DNA of 64,000 bases from Mycteria americana (lineage: Eukaryota > Chordata > Aves > Ciconiiformes > Ciconiidae): positions 2,247,560 to 2,311,559 of the forward strand of contig NC_134390.1 of assembly GCF_035582795.1 (NCBI RefSeq). Direction: 5' to 3'. Both the position numbers and the translations under genes were made by a program. Positions within the stretch are counted from its first letter, which is position 1. Every line of letters begins with the position of its first letter. This document shows positions 10,981 through 22,288 of the stretch, one piece after another. The notes below the pieces were generated by a model. That model was not told the DNA's origin. It searched no databases and saw nothing but the letters and a program-made list of their open reading frames with translations.

Positions 10981-13900
10981 ATGGCCCCGGTATTGCTGCG
11001 GTTGCTGGCGTTGGTGATGGTGGCGGGGGGGTGGGTTGAAGCGCAGCCCCCCGCCTCCGAGCCCGCTTGCCCCGTGTGTCTCTGGCGGCGGCACAGCAAG
11101 GAGCTGCGGCTGGAGAGCATCAAGTCGCAGATCCTGAGCAAGCTGCGGCTGAAGGAAGCGCCCAACATCACCCGGGAGGTGGTGAAGCAGCTGCTGCCCA
11201 AGGCCCCGCCGCTCCAGCAGCTCCTCGACCTCCACGACTTCCAGGGGGACTCGCTGCAGCACGACGAGTACCTGGAGGAGGACGAGTACCACGCCACCAC
11301 CGAGACCGTCATCAGCATGGCCCAGGAAAGTCAGTGCCGCCTTTGTTCCGCCCCGCCGCCGCTGCAAACTTCGCCGGCGGACTCCCCCCCCCCACCCCCA
11401 CCCCGGCTCCCGGCCCCCCCCGACCCCCCCGGCTCCCCTCCCGGCTCCCCCCCCCCCGCCCGCCTCGGCCCGCCCGGCGGCAGGCACCGGCCCCCCGGGG
11501 CTCCCCCGCCGACCCCCCGGGGTGCCCCCTCCTCCCCCGCGGCTCCCCGTTCCCCCCCACCCCCCCACCCCCCCCCCCGGGGATGCCGCGTTCCCCCGGC
11601 ACCCCCCGGGCTCCCCACGGGGCTCCCCGGGCACCGGCCCGCAGCCCCCGCTCGCCCCCCCCCCCCCCCCGAACCCCCCCCCCGACCCGGGGCGGCTCCG
11701 TGCGAGTCCCGGGGGGAGGCACCGCGCCGCACCGGGGACCCGGGAACCCGGCGACGGGACAGCCCGGCCGGCAGCCGGGACGGGGCAGCGGGAGCTGGGA
11801 GATGGGACCGGGACCGGGGCCGGCCAGCGGGAGCTGGGACCTGGCAGCAGGTAACTGGGACCCGGGACCGGGGACCGGGACCCGGCACTGGCACCGGAGG
11901 GTCGTGGGACCGGGCGCTGGCAGGAGGTACCAGGACCCGGCACTGGCACCAGCATCAGCACCGGCGCTGGTGCTGGGTACCGGGACCTGGCACCGGCACT
12001 GGGACCCGGCGCTGGGTACTGGAACCCGGCACTGGGCACCGGCACTCGGCACCGGCACCGGCACTGGGACCGGACTGGGGGCACGGGGCAGACGGCACGG
12101 TGACCTCCCTGTCCCCAGGGCCCCACCGGGCAGCGGGTGCCAGCGCTCGCCTCCTGCTGCGGCACGTGGCAGGGTGACAGCAGGGTGACAGCAGGGTGAC
12201 GGCAGGGTGACGGCAGGGTGACGGCAGGGTGACAGCAGGGTGACAGCAGGGCACGCTGGGGACAGGCAGGCGCCTGCCCTGGGCCTGCCCGCGGCCGGCA
12301 CAGCGAGGGGCTGCGAGGGGCTCCAGCCCGGGGTCCCCGGCAGGGAGGGGAGGGGGTGCGGCGGCTTTGCTGCGCTGTGACACGGCTCCGTCCGTCCGTC
12401 CGTCCGTCCGCGGGCGAGGAGGGGGCGAGCGACGGGGCTCCGGGGCGGCTGCACCCCGCACCTCTCCGTGCCTCAGTTTCCCCCGGTGCCAGCGTGGTTC
12501 CGCGTGTCCCGGCCCCGGCTCCACCTGCTCCAGCGGCGGGACGGGGCGGTGGGACCCCCGAGGTGCGGGGGCTGCGGGAGCCCCGGGAGCGGGGCCGGGG
12601 GGGCCGGGTGCGAAGGGCGAGCGGAAGGGAGGGAAGTGTGAGGCGCTGCCCCCCCCCCCGCGGCCCCCCGACGAATTTCCTTCCCAGGCATTAATAGACT
12701 CGGGCGGCTTTGAAATTTTATTACCCATAAAATTGACAACACGCTGGGGTTTTCCTCCCCGCGCCGCGTTAACGCTCGCTGCCCCCGGCCCCCCCTCCTG
12801 CCCCTTAACAGCTCGGGGGCCCCCAAAATAAATACCAGAGGGTGACCCCTCCTCCCGGCTGGCCGGGCCCCGCACGGCCCCGCTCCGGGGGTCCCGCAGC
12901 CCCGGCCCCGCAGCCGGATGCGCCGCGGGGTCCGGCCTGCTCCGGCGGCGGCCGCTCCGTTATTATTATGATTTTTCCTCCCTCCTCGCCCCCCCCGTGG
13001 CAATTGTGTGGGGTTTTATGGTTCCTGAACAGAAGGAGGGAAAGGGCTTTATAGGCGGCAGAGCCATAAAGCTCTCGGGTTCCCCCCGGCTGCCCCCCCC
13101 CCGTTAATCCCAAGCCACCACCCCCAGCACCCCCCGCCCCCCCGTTTTTTTTTTTAACTGCAGAAGGAACCCGGGAAGGTTAATTGGGTCCTAAACCCAT
13201 TTAGGGGCTACCCGTGACCCCCGCGACCTGCGGGGTGGAGGGAGCTTAATGAGGGGCGATGGGGGGCCGGCCGGGCACGGGCCGGGGCGAGGGGCTGGCG
13301 GGGCCGGGGGGCCGCCCGTGCCGCTCGCTGCCCTGCCAGGGCCGGAGCCGCTCAAGGTCAGCGGGACACGGGGACACGGGGACACGGGGACACGCCGGAG
13401 GCACCGCTGGCACGTGGACCCTCGGGGGTCCCCAGGGTGCCTGGACCTGGGGGGTCTCCGGTCCCCCGCGGCAGGCGAGGGGTTAACGGGGCAGAGGTGG
13501 GAGCCCCAAATCCGGGCCCGGTGGGAACAAAGGGGGGGGGGGGCTCGGGGCCGCCCCCCTCCCGGCACATACTCAGCTGTGACCGATGTCCCGGTAACCT
13601 TTATCCCCCGTTGCCAGAGCGACGGGACGAGCATCCTGGCACCGCCGCAGCCCCGTGCCAGGAGCAGCCGGCGTGGCACAGCCCCCGCGCTCCCACCCCC
13701 CGGCACCCCAGACCCCCCTCTCGCCCCTGGGCCCGCAGACGCCCGCTGTCCCCCGGGATGCCAGGCCCGGTCCTGGTCCCGGGCCCGAGGAGGGTCGGCG
13801 GTGCCGCCGGTGTTGCCGGTGCCGCGGCGAGGGGCTTCGGTGGCAGCTTTAAGGGACCTGCACCGGCTCCAGCGCTGCTTTGGCATCTCTCACCTGGAGA

Positions 13901-16900
13901 CCCTACCAAAACAACCCCACCGGCACGGTCCTCGCCGCGGAGCCAGCCACGGCGAGCCCGGAGCAAACCGGCACCGCGTCCCCTAAGGCCGCCGGTGACC
14001 TCTGTGCGGTGTGGGCACGGTGCCACCGGGACCACAGGGGACCCAGAGCCCCCCGAGGTGGCCGCCGGCCCAGGCTGGGACGACGTCCCACCGGTGACGG
14101 GAGGCAAAGCCCCCACCAAGGGGCTGGGGGGCACAACCTGCCCCGGGCTGGGAGCCGGGGGGGGCCAGCGCGGCTTCGAGGGGACGGGCGGCGCGGGGGG
14201 GGGGAGCGGTCCCCGGGAGGGTCCCGGGGGAGCGCGGGTTTAATCGGGGGCTTGTGCGCAGCAAATTGCTGGGAGGGGTTTGGGCGGCCGGCGCCCGCGG
14301 CCCCCCAGCCCCTGTCACTTTGGTTTATGTGCGGCGCGGCGGGGGGCTGGATGGCATTCCCGGGGCTGCGGCCGGTGTCGTGACCCCCATGTGTTCGGGG
14401 AGGCCTCGCACGCAGCAAATGGCCCCGCGCTGCAGCTGGGTGCTATTAAACCTGACCGGTGCGTGGCAGGGGGAGGGGGCCGCACGGGGGGGGGGGAAAT
14501 TCCCAGCTCAATTTGACACAGATGTTTGCCGAGCAGGGAGGGCCGGCGTGGGGCCGGCTCCAGCCGGGGTGCTGCCGCGGGGCTGGGGGAGGGCGGCCGG
14601 GGACCCCCGGATCCGACGGATGCTCGGGCCGGGATGCTCGGGGTTGTCACCCCCCCGGGGCGGGTGTCCCCGTCCCCACGGTGGCCGCTCGCCTTCGCCA
14701 CCTCTGAGGGCATCACCCTGGGCGGGACCCGCCGGGGTCCCGGGTGAAGCATCCCCGGCTGCTTTGCCGCCGGCCGGCAGAGGCGTGGGGCCGCCCCGAA
14801 AACAAGCCCGGGGGGGTGGGAGACGGGAGGGTGGGAGATGGATGCCCTCTGAGATGCAGACCCGGCGGGATCCCGCTGGCCAGGCCCCGCTGGCGGGGAG
14901 CCCGGCGGTACCCGTACCCCAGCTCGGTGCCACGGACCCTCCTCGGGGCTTGGCCGCAGCCCCGGGGCTTTGCCGCAGCCCCGGGGCTGTGGGACCAAGC
15001 GCGTTCCCGGCTCCGACACAGGGACGCGTTGGGAAGCGGCTGCCCCGGAGCAGGTGCCGTGGGGCCGGAGCCCCCCGCCCCGCTCCGCCCGGCCCCGCTC
15101 GGCGGGGGGCTCGGTCCCCGCAGCCCCCGCGGGGGATCGTGAATCCCCGGCGACGCGGGGTCAGGGGGCAGCCGGGGACCTTATTGCGAATGGAGGGGCA
15201 ATGACCCCCGGGGCGGCCTCTGACCCGACCTTCAACTCCTAACGACCGAGGAGGAGCTCGCCCTGACCCTGCGTGCGATGCGATGGAGGCGGCGGCGGCG
15301 GGGGGGGGGGGGGGGGGTCCCGGGGCCGCCCCTGACGCCTCCTTCCTCCCCGCAGCGGACCCCGTGGTGCAGATCGAGGGCAACCCCCATTGCTGCTTCT
15401 TCAACTTCAGCCCCAAGATCATGTTCACCAAGGTGGTGAAGGCGCAGCTGTGGGTGTACCTGCGGCCGGTGCAGCACACCTCCACCGTCTACCTGCAGAT
15501 CCTCCGCCTGAAGCCGGTGACGGAGGAAGGCAGCCGCCACATCCGCATCCGCTCCCTGAAGATCGACCTCAATTCCCGCATCGGGCACTGGCAGAGCATC
15601 GACTTCAAGCACGTGCTGCAGAACTGGTTCAAGCAGCCGCAGAACAACTGGGGCATCGAGATCAACGCCTTCGACCCCAACGGCAACGACTTGGCGGTCA
15701 CCTCGCTGGGACCCGGGGCCGAAGGGCTGGTAGGTGGCTGTCGCGGGGTGGGCGCGCGGCTCAGGGTCCCCGCGGTCCCGGGGCTCGGTGCCGCGCGGAG
15801 CTCGTGGGGCGTCGCGGTGGCCCCGGTGCTCAGCTGGGCACGGGGCTCCCAGCCATCCCCGGGGAACCGGAGGGCGAGGGGGGGCGACGGGGACAGGCAG
15901 GGGTGGTGGTGCAGCTCTGTGGGGCTGGTGACGGCTTGTGGGGGTGGTCACAGCTCTGTGGGGACAGCGACAACTCCATGGGGACAACGACAGCTCTGTG
16001 GGGCTGATCACAGCTCTGCCAAGCTGGCGACGGCTCCGTGGAGCCGGTCACAGCTTTGTGGGGACGATGACAGCTCCACGGGGACGATGACAGCTCCATG
16101 GGGACGATGACAGCTCCATGGGACCAGCCACAGCTCCACAAGACCGGTCATATCTCTGCAGAGCTGGTGATGGCTCCATGGGGCTGGTCACGGCTTTGTG
16201 GGGACAGTGACAGCTCCATGGGACTGGTCACAGCCCCACGGGGACGGTGACACCCCCACGGGGTTGGTGACACCTCCACGGGGTTGGTGACACCTCCACG
16301 GGGTTGGTGACGCCTCCGTGGGGCTGGTGACGGCCCCGTGGGGACAATTACAGCTCTGCGGGGCCAGTTACGGCTCCGCAGGGACGGTCGCAGCTCCATG
16401 GGGATGACAACACCCCCGTGGGGCCGGCGACACCCCCGTGGGGCCGGCGGCAGCTCCGCGGGGCCGTGCGGGACCCAAGGAGCCGGGACGGCGGGGCCAC
16501 GGGGCGGCGGGGCGGCGGGTCAGCGATGGGGCTCACGCCCCCCCCCCCCCTCTCCCCCCAGCACCCCTTCATGGAGCTGCGGGTGCTGGAGAACAACAAG
16601 CGCTCGCGGCGGAACCTGGGGCTGGACTGCGACGAGCACTCGACCGAGTCGCGCTGCTGCCGCTACCCCCTCACCGTCGACTTCGAGGCCTTCGGCTGGG
16701 ACTGGATTATCGCCCCCAAGAGATACAAAGCCAACTACTGCTCGGGGCAGTGCGAGTACATGTTCATGCAGAAGTACCCCCACACCCACCTGGTGCAGCA
16801 GGCCAACCCCCGGGGCTCGGCGGGGCCCTGCTGCACCCCCACCAAGATGTCCCCCATCAACATGCTTTACTTCAACGACAAACAGCAGATCATCTACGGC

Positions 16901-16942
16901 AAGATCCCGGGCATGGTGGTTGACAGATGCGGATGCTCCTAG
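10981..16942 (+). CDS. GDF11: Growth/differentiation factor 11 precursor
   Basis: Three coding exons, 10981-11329, 15356-15729 and 16562-16942, join to 367 residues (human has 407). GDF11 is a secreted TGF-beta-family ligand acting through activin type II receptors and ALK4/5, and it sets trunk-to-tail and neural patterning. A signal peptide covers about residues 1-22. The prodomain has the latency helix [19 protein letters not shown] and the FQGD site (Gly89-Asp90) corresponding to the tolloid cleavage point. RSRR at 255-258 is the furin site and leaves a 109-residue mature peptide with nine cysteines, ending VVDRCGCS. From memory the mature part differs from human by only Ser-to-Thr at position 11. 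The missing 40 residues are the human poly-alanine N-terminus and a glycine run. MSTN is excluded by mature-domain residues and neighbours. The first donor is GTCAGT, slightly unusual. Confidence 0.97.
11746..12080. repeat. GC-rich imperfect tandem repeat in GDF11 intron 1
   Basis: Units like CGGGACCGGGACCGG, GGCACTGGCACCGG and TGGGACCCGG repeat with variable length through this stretch. It lies in the first GDF11 intron, downstream of a C-rich segment at 11,380-11,700. Confidence 0.7.
12171..12251. repeat. 11-bp tandem repeat in GDF11 intron 1
   Basis: About seven copies of GGGTGACAGCA or GGGTGACGGCA follow one another with an exact 11-base period. Confidence 0.9.
12387..12410. repeat. (TCCG)6 microsatellite
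   Basis: Six perfect TCCG copies in GDF11 intron 1. A similar TCCG/TCCA run occurs near 62,625-62,650. Confidence 0.9.
12670..13215. promoter_or_regulatory. AT-enriched island in GDF11 intron 1, candidate regulatory element
   Basis: Within a very GC-rich intron this stretch contains AT-rich blocks with repeated homeobox-like sites: CCATAAAA at 12,725, TTTTATGG at 13,014, TTTATA at 13,048, CCATAAAG at 13,063, and GCATTAATAG near 12,689. TTTATG/CATAAA are the type of site bound by CDX and posterior HOX proteins. That it is an enhancer is inference from composition and motifs only. Confidence 0.35.
14240..14535. other. Second low-GC patch in GDF11 intron 1
   Basis: GGTTTAATCGGGGGC, CAGCAAATTGCTGGG, TTTGGTTTATGTG, GCTATTAAACCTG and CTCAATTTGACACAG are concentrated here, unlike the surrounding GC-rich intron. 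It could be a conserved non-coding element; nothing else supports this. Confidence 0.25.
15941..16460 (+). repeat. 20-bp minisatellite, 26 units in exact register, GDF11 intron 2
   Basis: Units such as GGGACGATGACAGCTCCATG repeat with an exact 20-base step from 15,941 to 16,460 without any insertion or deletion, although units have diverged at many positions. The array occupies most of intron 2 (15,730-16,561), with weaker similarity just before it. Confidence 0.92.
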
Positions 16943-17178
16943 AGCCCGGCTGGTGCTGCCCCTCCGCCCCGCGCCCCCCTCCGCCAACAAACTCCTCTTT
17001 TCTTCCACTGGTTTTTGGGGTCTTTTTGTTGGTTTTTTTTGGTTGTTTGTTTTTTTTTTTTTTTTTTAAATACAAAGAACAAAGCGTTGAAATTCCTTTG
17101 GATGTTGGGGGAAGAGAGAGAGAAGAAAATCCCACGGAGAAACGCTGCACCAAACCCGCGCTTCGACATGCATTGTGC

Positions 17179-17184
17179 AATAAA
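17179..17184 (+). terminator. GDF11: GDF11 proximal poly(A) signal AATAAA
   Basis: TGCAATAAAGC lies 237 bases after the stop codon, following a T-rich tract. It is the first canonical signal after the coding sequence. Confidence 0.65.
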
Positions 17185-19748
17185 GCAACCGGACGGAGAA
17201 GGGAAGGGGCGGCCGGGACCCCCAGCACCGCCACCCCCGCCCGCGGCACCCGCAGCGGCACGGCACGGCGGCACAGCTCTTCACCGGACGGCTCTCCCGC
17301 CCCGGCTCGACGGCGATGGGGAGAGGAGGCGGCTGAGCAGACCCCGCATCTCCTCGTGCTTCTGGAGTGGCAGCGGGGACGGGGACATCCCCGCCCGCCC
17401 CGCGGCCAAGGTGACACCCAAGGGCGGGTGGCCCCGTCCCCGAGCAGCTGACGGCCCCGTCGCGACAGCCCCGCTCCGGCTGCTCTGCTGCAGCGAGGAC
17501 GGCAGGATCCGGCAGCGGGACCCCCCGGGACGGGCGCGCCGGGGCGGCTGGGCCACGCGAGCGCTGGCGGCAGCTCCGGCCCGGGAGGAAACCGTCTCCC
17601 TTCTTTAATTTATTTATTTATTAATCACCCTCCCGGCCAGCGCTTTGCTGCGGGAAGCCCCCGCTCGCCCTGGTCCCTCCCTTCACGCCGCCGGCACCGT
17701 CCCGGCACCCACGACCCGACAGCGGGGACGGCCCTGGAGGGGCTGCTTCAGCCCAGAGCCCCCCAGGGACCGGCCGGTGGCAGCCGGCACCGCCAGCATC
17801 CCATGGCATCCCCAGGCACGGATGCCTTGAGGGGGACGGAGCTGCCACCCACGCTTCGGATCCGGCCCTGGCACTGCCGGCAGGATGGCGACGCTCACCC
17901 CGGCGCTGCCGGCAGGACGGCCGCGCTCGTCCCGGTGCCCAGCGCTCTCCCGGGGCGGCCGGAGGAGCTGGCGGCTCGGGGGGTCTCCTCCAGCGGGAGG
18001 GAGGGCGGCCGGCAGCCCGGGGTTATCCGGAGGCGGCACCGGCCAGAATTGGACGGAGGCTCCGGCTGGGGAGAAATTCCGCTTACGCGGCAGATTCGCC
18101 TCCCCCTGCCCTCGGCGTTTGGATTATTTTCGCGTGAGAACAGGCTCCCGCTTTCTCAAGAGTTCAGCCGTCCCAGCGGCTCCGGCGGTTCCCCTCCGCT
18201 TGCACCGCAGCCGGAGTGATGCAACCGGGGCCACGCCGGGTCCCAGCCGGGAGCCGTCCCTGGCGCCAGGCGGCCACCGACCCCGCGCCGGGGTGGAACC
18301 GGTGGCTCTGCCTGGCCCGGGGGGTACGGCCCGGGGGAGCCCCCGCAGACCCCGGCCCCAGCACTTATCCCGAGGGTGCCGGACGGCTCCGGCCGGGAGA
18401 CGCGCGTCCATCCCTCCTCGCCCACGGCACCGCAGGGCAGAAGCACCGGGGCCACGCGGGGAACGACCCCGTGGCCGCAGCCGGGCCGGCCTGGCACGTC
18501 CACACCCCGCGTAGCACTTAGGGACGGTGCCGGGCGGCCGGGGACCGGCAAGGCGCTGGGGACAGAGCCGGGGGCACCCGGGATGTTTAGCACTTGTCCC
18601 CGGCTCCGCGGAGCCCAAAGCGCTTACAAGGACGAGGCTGCCCCGGGGCGAGGACGTGGCGCGGGCCCGGCGGTGCCAAACCCCGGCCGTGCCGAACCCC
18701 GACCACCCTGCCCGGCACCGAAGCACTTAAGGCCCCTCGTGCCGGGTTCCCAGCACCGCCGGGGTCCCACCACTGGCACCGATGCCACCGGCCCGGCGGC
18801 TCCGGCGATGGCGGCCCTGCGGCCCCGCTGCGGCATCGCGGGGGGTCCCAGCACCCCGGCCGGACCCCGCGGCTCCAGCTCGTGGCAGGAGTCGGAGGCG
18901 AGGGGATGGGGACGGGCAGAGCTGGGGTCCCCCAGGGAGGAGGGTGCCGGGCAAGGGGCTCAGCTCAGCCCCGAAACACCGGCCTGCGGTCGCACCGTGG
19001 CAGACGGCCCCACGCTGGCGGCTTTATGGCCGAGGTCCCCGAGCCCCGCGCCAGCACGCCAGCGGGTTGCTGCCGGCGGGCCGTCGCCGGCTCTCGCAAT
19101 ACATCGGATACAGGGATGGCCTGGCCGGAGGGGAATTAACCCCACAGGCAGTGACAGCCCCTGCCAGGGCTGGGGACCATGGCACCCCCTCTCCCTGCCG
19201 TTCAGTGCCTTTCGGGGGACCACGTCCTCCGGCAGCGCCGGGTCTTGCCATGGAGCCGGTGCGTCCCGCGCCGGAGGAGGGGGCAGCCTCCCGCCTGGCA
19301 GGGGGGAACCTCCCGACCCGCCGAGCCAGGGACAACGCCTGTGTCCCCGCCCGGCGTCCCCCGCCCCGGCGGTGCCCGTGTGATGCCGAAGGGGCCGGTC
19401 CTGGCGAAGCCGCTCGTGGAAATATTTTGCCGGTCCCCGTTTCGCTTCCACCCGGCGCTCGCAGATCGCGAGGGCTCGTCCAGCCCTGGCCATCGCCGCT
19501 CCCCTCTGCCACTGAAACCACACCGGACGCGGCCAAAGACGCGCTGGCACGGAGAAGCACCGTCCTGCCATTGCCAGCACCGGGGCCAGTCCCCCCGGGC
19601 CCTGCGAGGCGCCGGGCACGGCACGGCCACCGCTGGGAGTGCAGCCGCGCGCCGGGAAAGAGCCAGAAGCCACTTGGAAGGGACTGGAAAGGTCACGGAG
19701 CCGCCCTGGCCACGGGATCCCACTCCGGGGTCAGGGGAGCCGCGGTCT

Positions 19749-19792
19749 GGCTGGGATCCGGCTGGGATCCGGCTGGGATCTGGCTGGGATCC
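19749..19792. repeat. 11-bp tandem repeat, four copies
   Basis: GGCTGGGATCC is repeated about four times with one T/C change. Confidence 0.85.
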
Positions 19793-22044
19793 ACCTGCCC
19801 CCCTCGCCCCAACCATCGCCACGTGCCAAAGCCCCGTCTGGCGGGGGGGGGTCTCACTCCCCCTGACCCGGGACGTGGCCACCGGCCTCGCGCTTGGGGC
19901 ACGTGGCCCTTCCCTGGGGAGGGGGAGATGCGCGGCCGGGCTCTGGCTGGCGGCGGGGGCTTCCTGCCCGGCACGGGGGCAACGGCAGCGATTCGGAGCT
20001 GGGAAGGACGGGAGGTGCCGGGGACGGGCGCTCCCCCCAGTTTTTAAGAGCCTCGAACAAGGGGGTGGCCGAGGCAGGCGGGACCCCCCCCGGGCATCGT
20101 CCCCCCACGGGCATCGTCCCCCCGCGCCGGGGCAGCGGCAGCCACCGCGGGGTCCAGCCCGGCGCGGAGCCCACAGCCGGGGGGTCCGGCCCCCCCATCT
20201 GCCCCCGGCACTGGGGGAGCCCCGGAGCACCCCAAACCCGCAGCCCGTTGCCCCAAAAGCCCCCGCAGGGCCCCGGGGCGGCTGTTACAGGCAGGTGGCG
20301 CTGAAGAAGAAAGGACGGGGCCGCCCCGGGCACTGGGACCAGTCAGCCCTGGGCACTGGTCCCAGTGCCGGGGCGGCACCGGTCCCGCAGCCCCCAGCGG
20401 CGGGCGGCACTGGGACCAGTGCCCTGGGCCGACTGGCCAAGGGCGGGCAGGGGGCGGCAGCCCCGTCAGTATATTATTATTATTTACCCGGTGTATTGGT
20501 CCTGTGCGTAACGTCTTAGGTTATTTTTCTGTTTGTTTGTTCGTTGTTTTGTTCCTCGTTCCGTCGTTCAGGGGTGTCCGGGGGGGCAGGGACGCGTCTG
20601 CCAGGGCGGGGGCTCAGGACGGGCCCCGGGAGAGGGGGGGGACGCGGCGGGTCCAAATCGCACAACCAAAAGGCCATGGATGGTCGGGGGGTTTTAATCG
20701 CGTGACCAAACACAGCACTTGAACATCAAAAATAAAAAATAATAATAAAAAAAATTTTAAAAATATTTAAAAAAAGAAATAACCCAAGAGTTCAGAGCTT
20801 TCAGCTCCATCCCGCACTGGGGGCTCCCGGCCAGCCTGGGGCTCGCCGGCACCGCAGCCAGGCTCCCACACCCAGCGGCACCAGTCCTGCCGCAGCACCG
20901 GGACCCCCAGCCAGCGCGGCCGGCGCCACGTCCCCCTGCGACGTCGACGTCCCACGAGGCGCCGGGCTCGCGCTGCCGGCTCATCCCCAGCGCAAGCGTC
21001 ACCGTGACGGAGCTGCGCGGCGATGCCGGAGCCAGCGGCGAGAGGTGGCTGGAGGGAGCGGCGTGGCGGCCTCGGGGATGCCGAATGTTCCCCGTAAAAC
21101 TCGCGTGGGGGGAGAGAGAGGAAGAGAGGGGAGAGAGACTGCGGGGCTGGGGAACCATTTGCACTATGGAAGGTCAAAGACGAGAGGAGGACGGGATCGC
21201 CTTCGCCGCCGAGCCAGGGCCGGGCCAGAGCCGTGTCCGTGGGCCGGCCGGGCGTGAGGATCGGTCCGTCTGTGCCAGGATGGCTTTTCCTCGCCGCCGG
21301 AGGAGACACCAAGGTGCCGCCAGCTCCACCGCGGTGCCGCGGCATCGGGGCACGAAATCCCCCTGGCCCTGGGGCGGAGGAGGGGGCTCCAGCCCCACCA
21401 GCCCGGCAGGACGCGGGCGCCGGGTCTCGGGGGGCTGCGGCAGCCCCAGGAGACAGAGGGGACCGGCGGGGGACGGGGATCGGTGGGTCCGGACCAGCCT
21501 CCCCAGGAGAAGACCCCCGCTCCCGGGGCCGTCGTGAGGCTTCAGATGCCGGCGACGCCGACCCACGCTCTCGCACCCAGCCGTCCCGCAGCGGCTGCCG
21601 CGGTGCCCGGCCGAGCCCTGACCCGCAGGCAAAGCCGGAACCGCTCTCCAAGACGCCGCTGGCCGGGGGCCGCGGGGGGACCCCGCTTGGCCACCTCGTT
21701 ACACCCCGGCCTCGTTACGAAGCTCCTTTCGGCAACGCCACCCTCCACCTCCGCTACCAGGCAGCGACCGCGCCGGCACCCGGCAGCAGTAACGGAGGGA
21801 GCGGGTGCCCCCGGTGCGGGGGGACAGGACGGGGGGGACTCGCGGCTCCTCGGTCACAAACCGGATTAGGAAGAGCTACAGGAAAGGAAAAGCTTAATGA
21901 GCGTCCCAGTTACTTCTGTGTTGTATAAATTACATTTGGTCTGTAACTCGCGTTAGTCTCCTGTGTACGATATCATAACCACTGCTCTGTCCCGGTTCCG
22001 TCCTTGGTTGTTTTTTTTTTTTTTTTTTTTTAGACTTTTTGTAC

Positions 22045-22050
22045 AATAAA
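22045..22050 (+). terminator. GDF11: Candidate distal GDF11 poly(A) signal
   Basis: GTACAATAAAAAATTTATAT follows a 22-base T run and an AT-rich block from about 21,880. This context resembles the end of a long 3' UTR. Beyond it the DNA becomes GC-rich again. Confidence 0.5.
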
Positions 22051-22174
22051 AAATTTATATAGCCAAAAAGAAAAACAAAAAAAAGGGGAAAACTGCTGAC
22101 AAAACGCATTTTGCTTGGGTTACTGCGCTCCGCTCGCTGCCTCATTGCCCCTCGCCCAGGCCCGGCCCCTCGCT

Positions 22175-22288
22175 GGCACCGGATCCCGGGGTCGGCACCG
22201 GATCCCGGGGTTGGCACCGGATCCCGGGGTCGGCACCGGATCCCGGGGTTGGCACCGGATCCCGGGGTTGGCACCAGATCCCGGGGTC
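22175..22288. repeat. 19-bp tandem repeat, six copies
   Basis: Six consecutive copies of GGCACCGGATCCCGGGGTC, with C/T alternation at the last base and one internal change in the last copy. Confidence 0.92.

Larger units (their letters stand above)
16943..22070 (+). other. GDF11: Probable long 3' UTR and 3' flank of GDF11
   Basis: No coding exon is recognisable here. Poly(A) signals occur at 17,179 (proximal), 20,731 (in an A-rich stretch) and 22,045 (distal). T-rich and AT-rich blocks near 17,030-17,100, 17,605-17,630, 20,470-20,560, 20,690-20,790 and 21,880-22,090 stand out against GC-rich DNA, as expected for scattered conserved 3' UTR segments. How far the transcript really runs cannot be decided from sequence. 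Confidence 0.45.

Noticed and set aside
10528-12177. 549-codon frame covering the GDF11 promoter, exon 1 and intron 1
   Set aside because: Only 10,981-11,329 matches GDF11. The upstream part lies before the TATA box and the downstream part is intronic C-rich DNA.
15283-16110. Open frame continuing GDF11 exon 2 through intron 2
   Set aside because: Exon 2 ends at a good donor (GTAGGT at 15,730) and the mature domain resumes in phase at 16,562; the rest is repeat translation.
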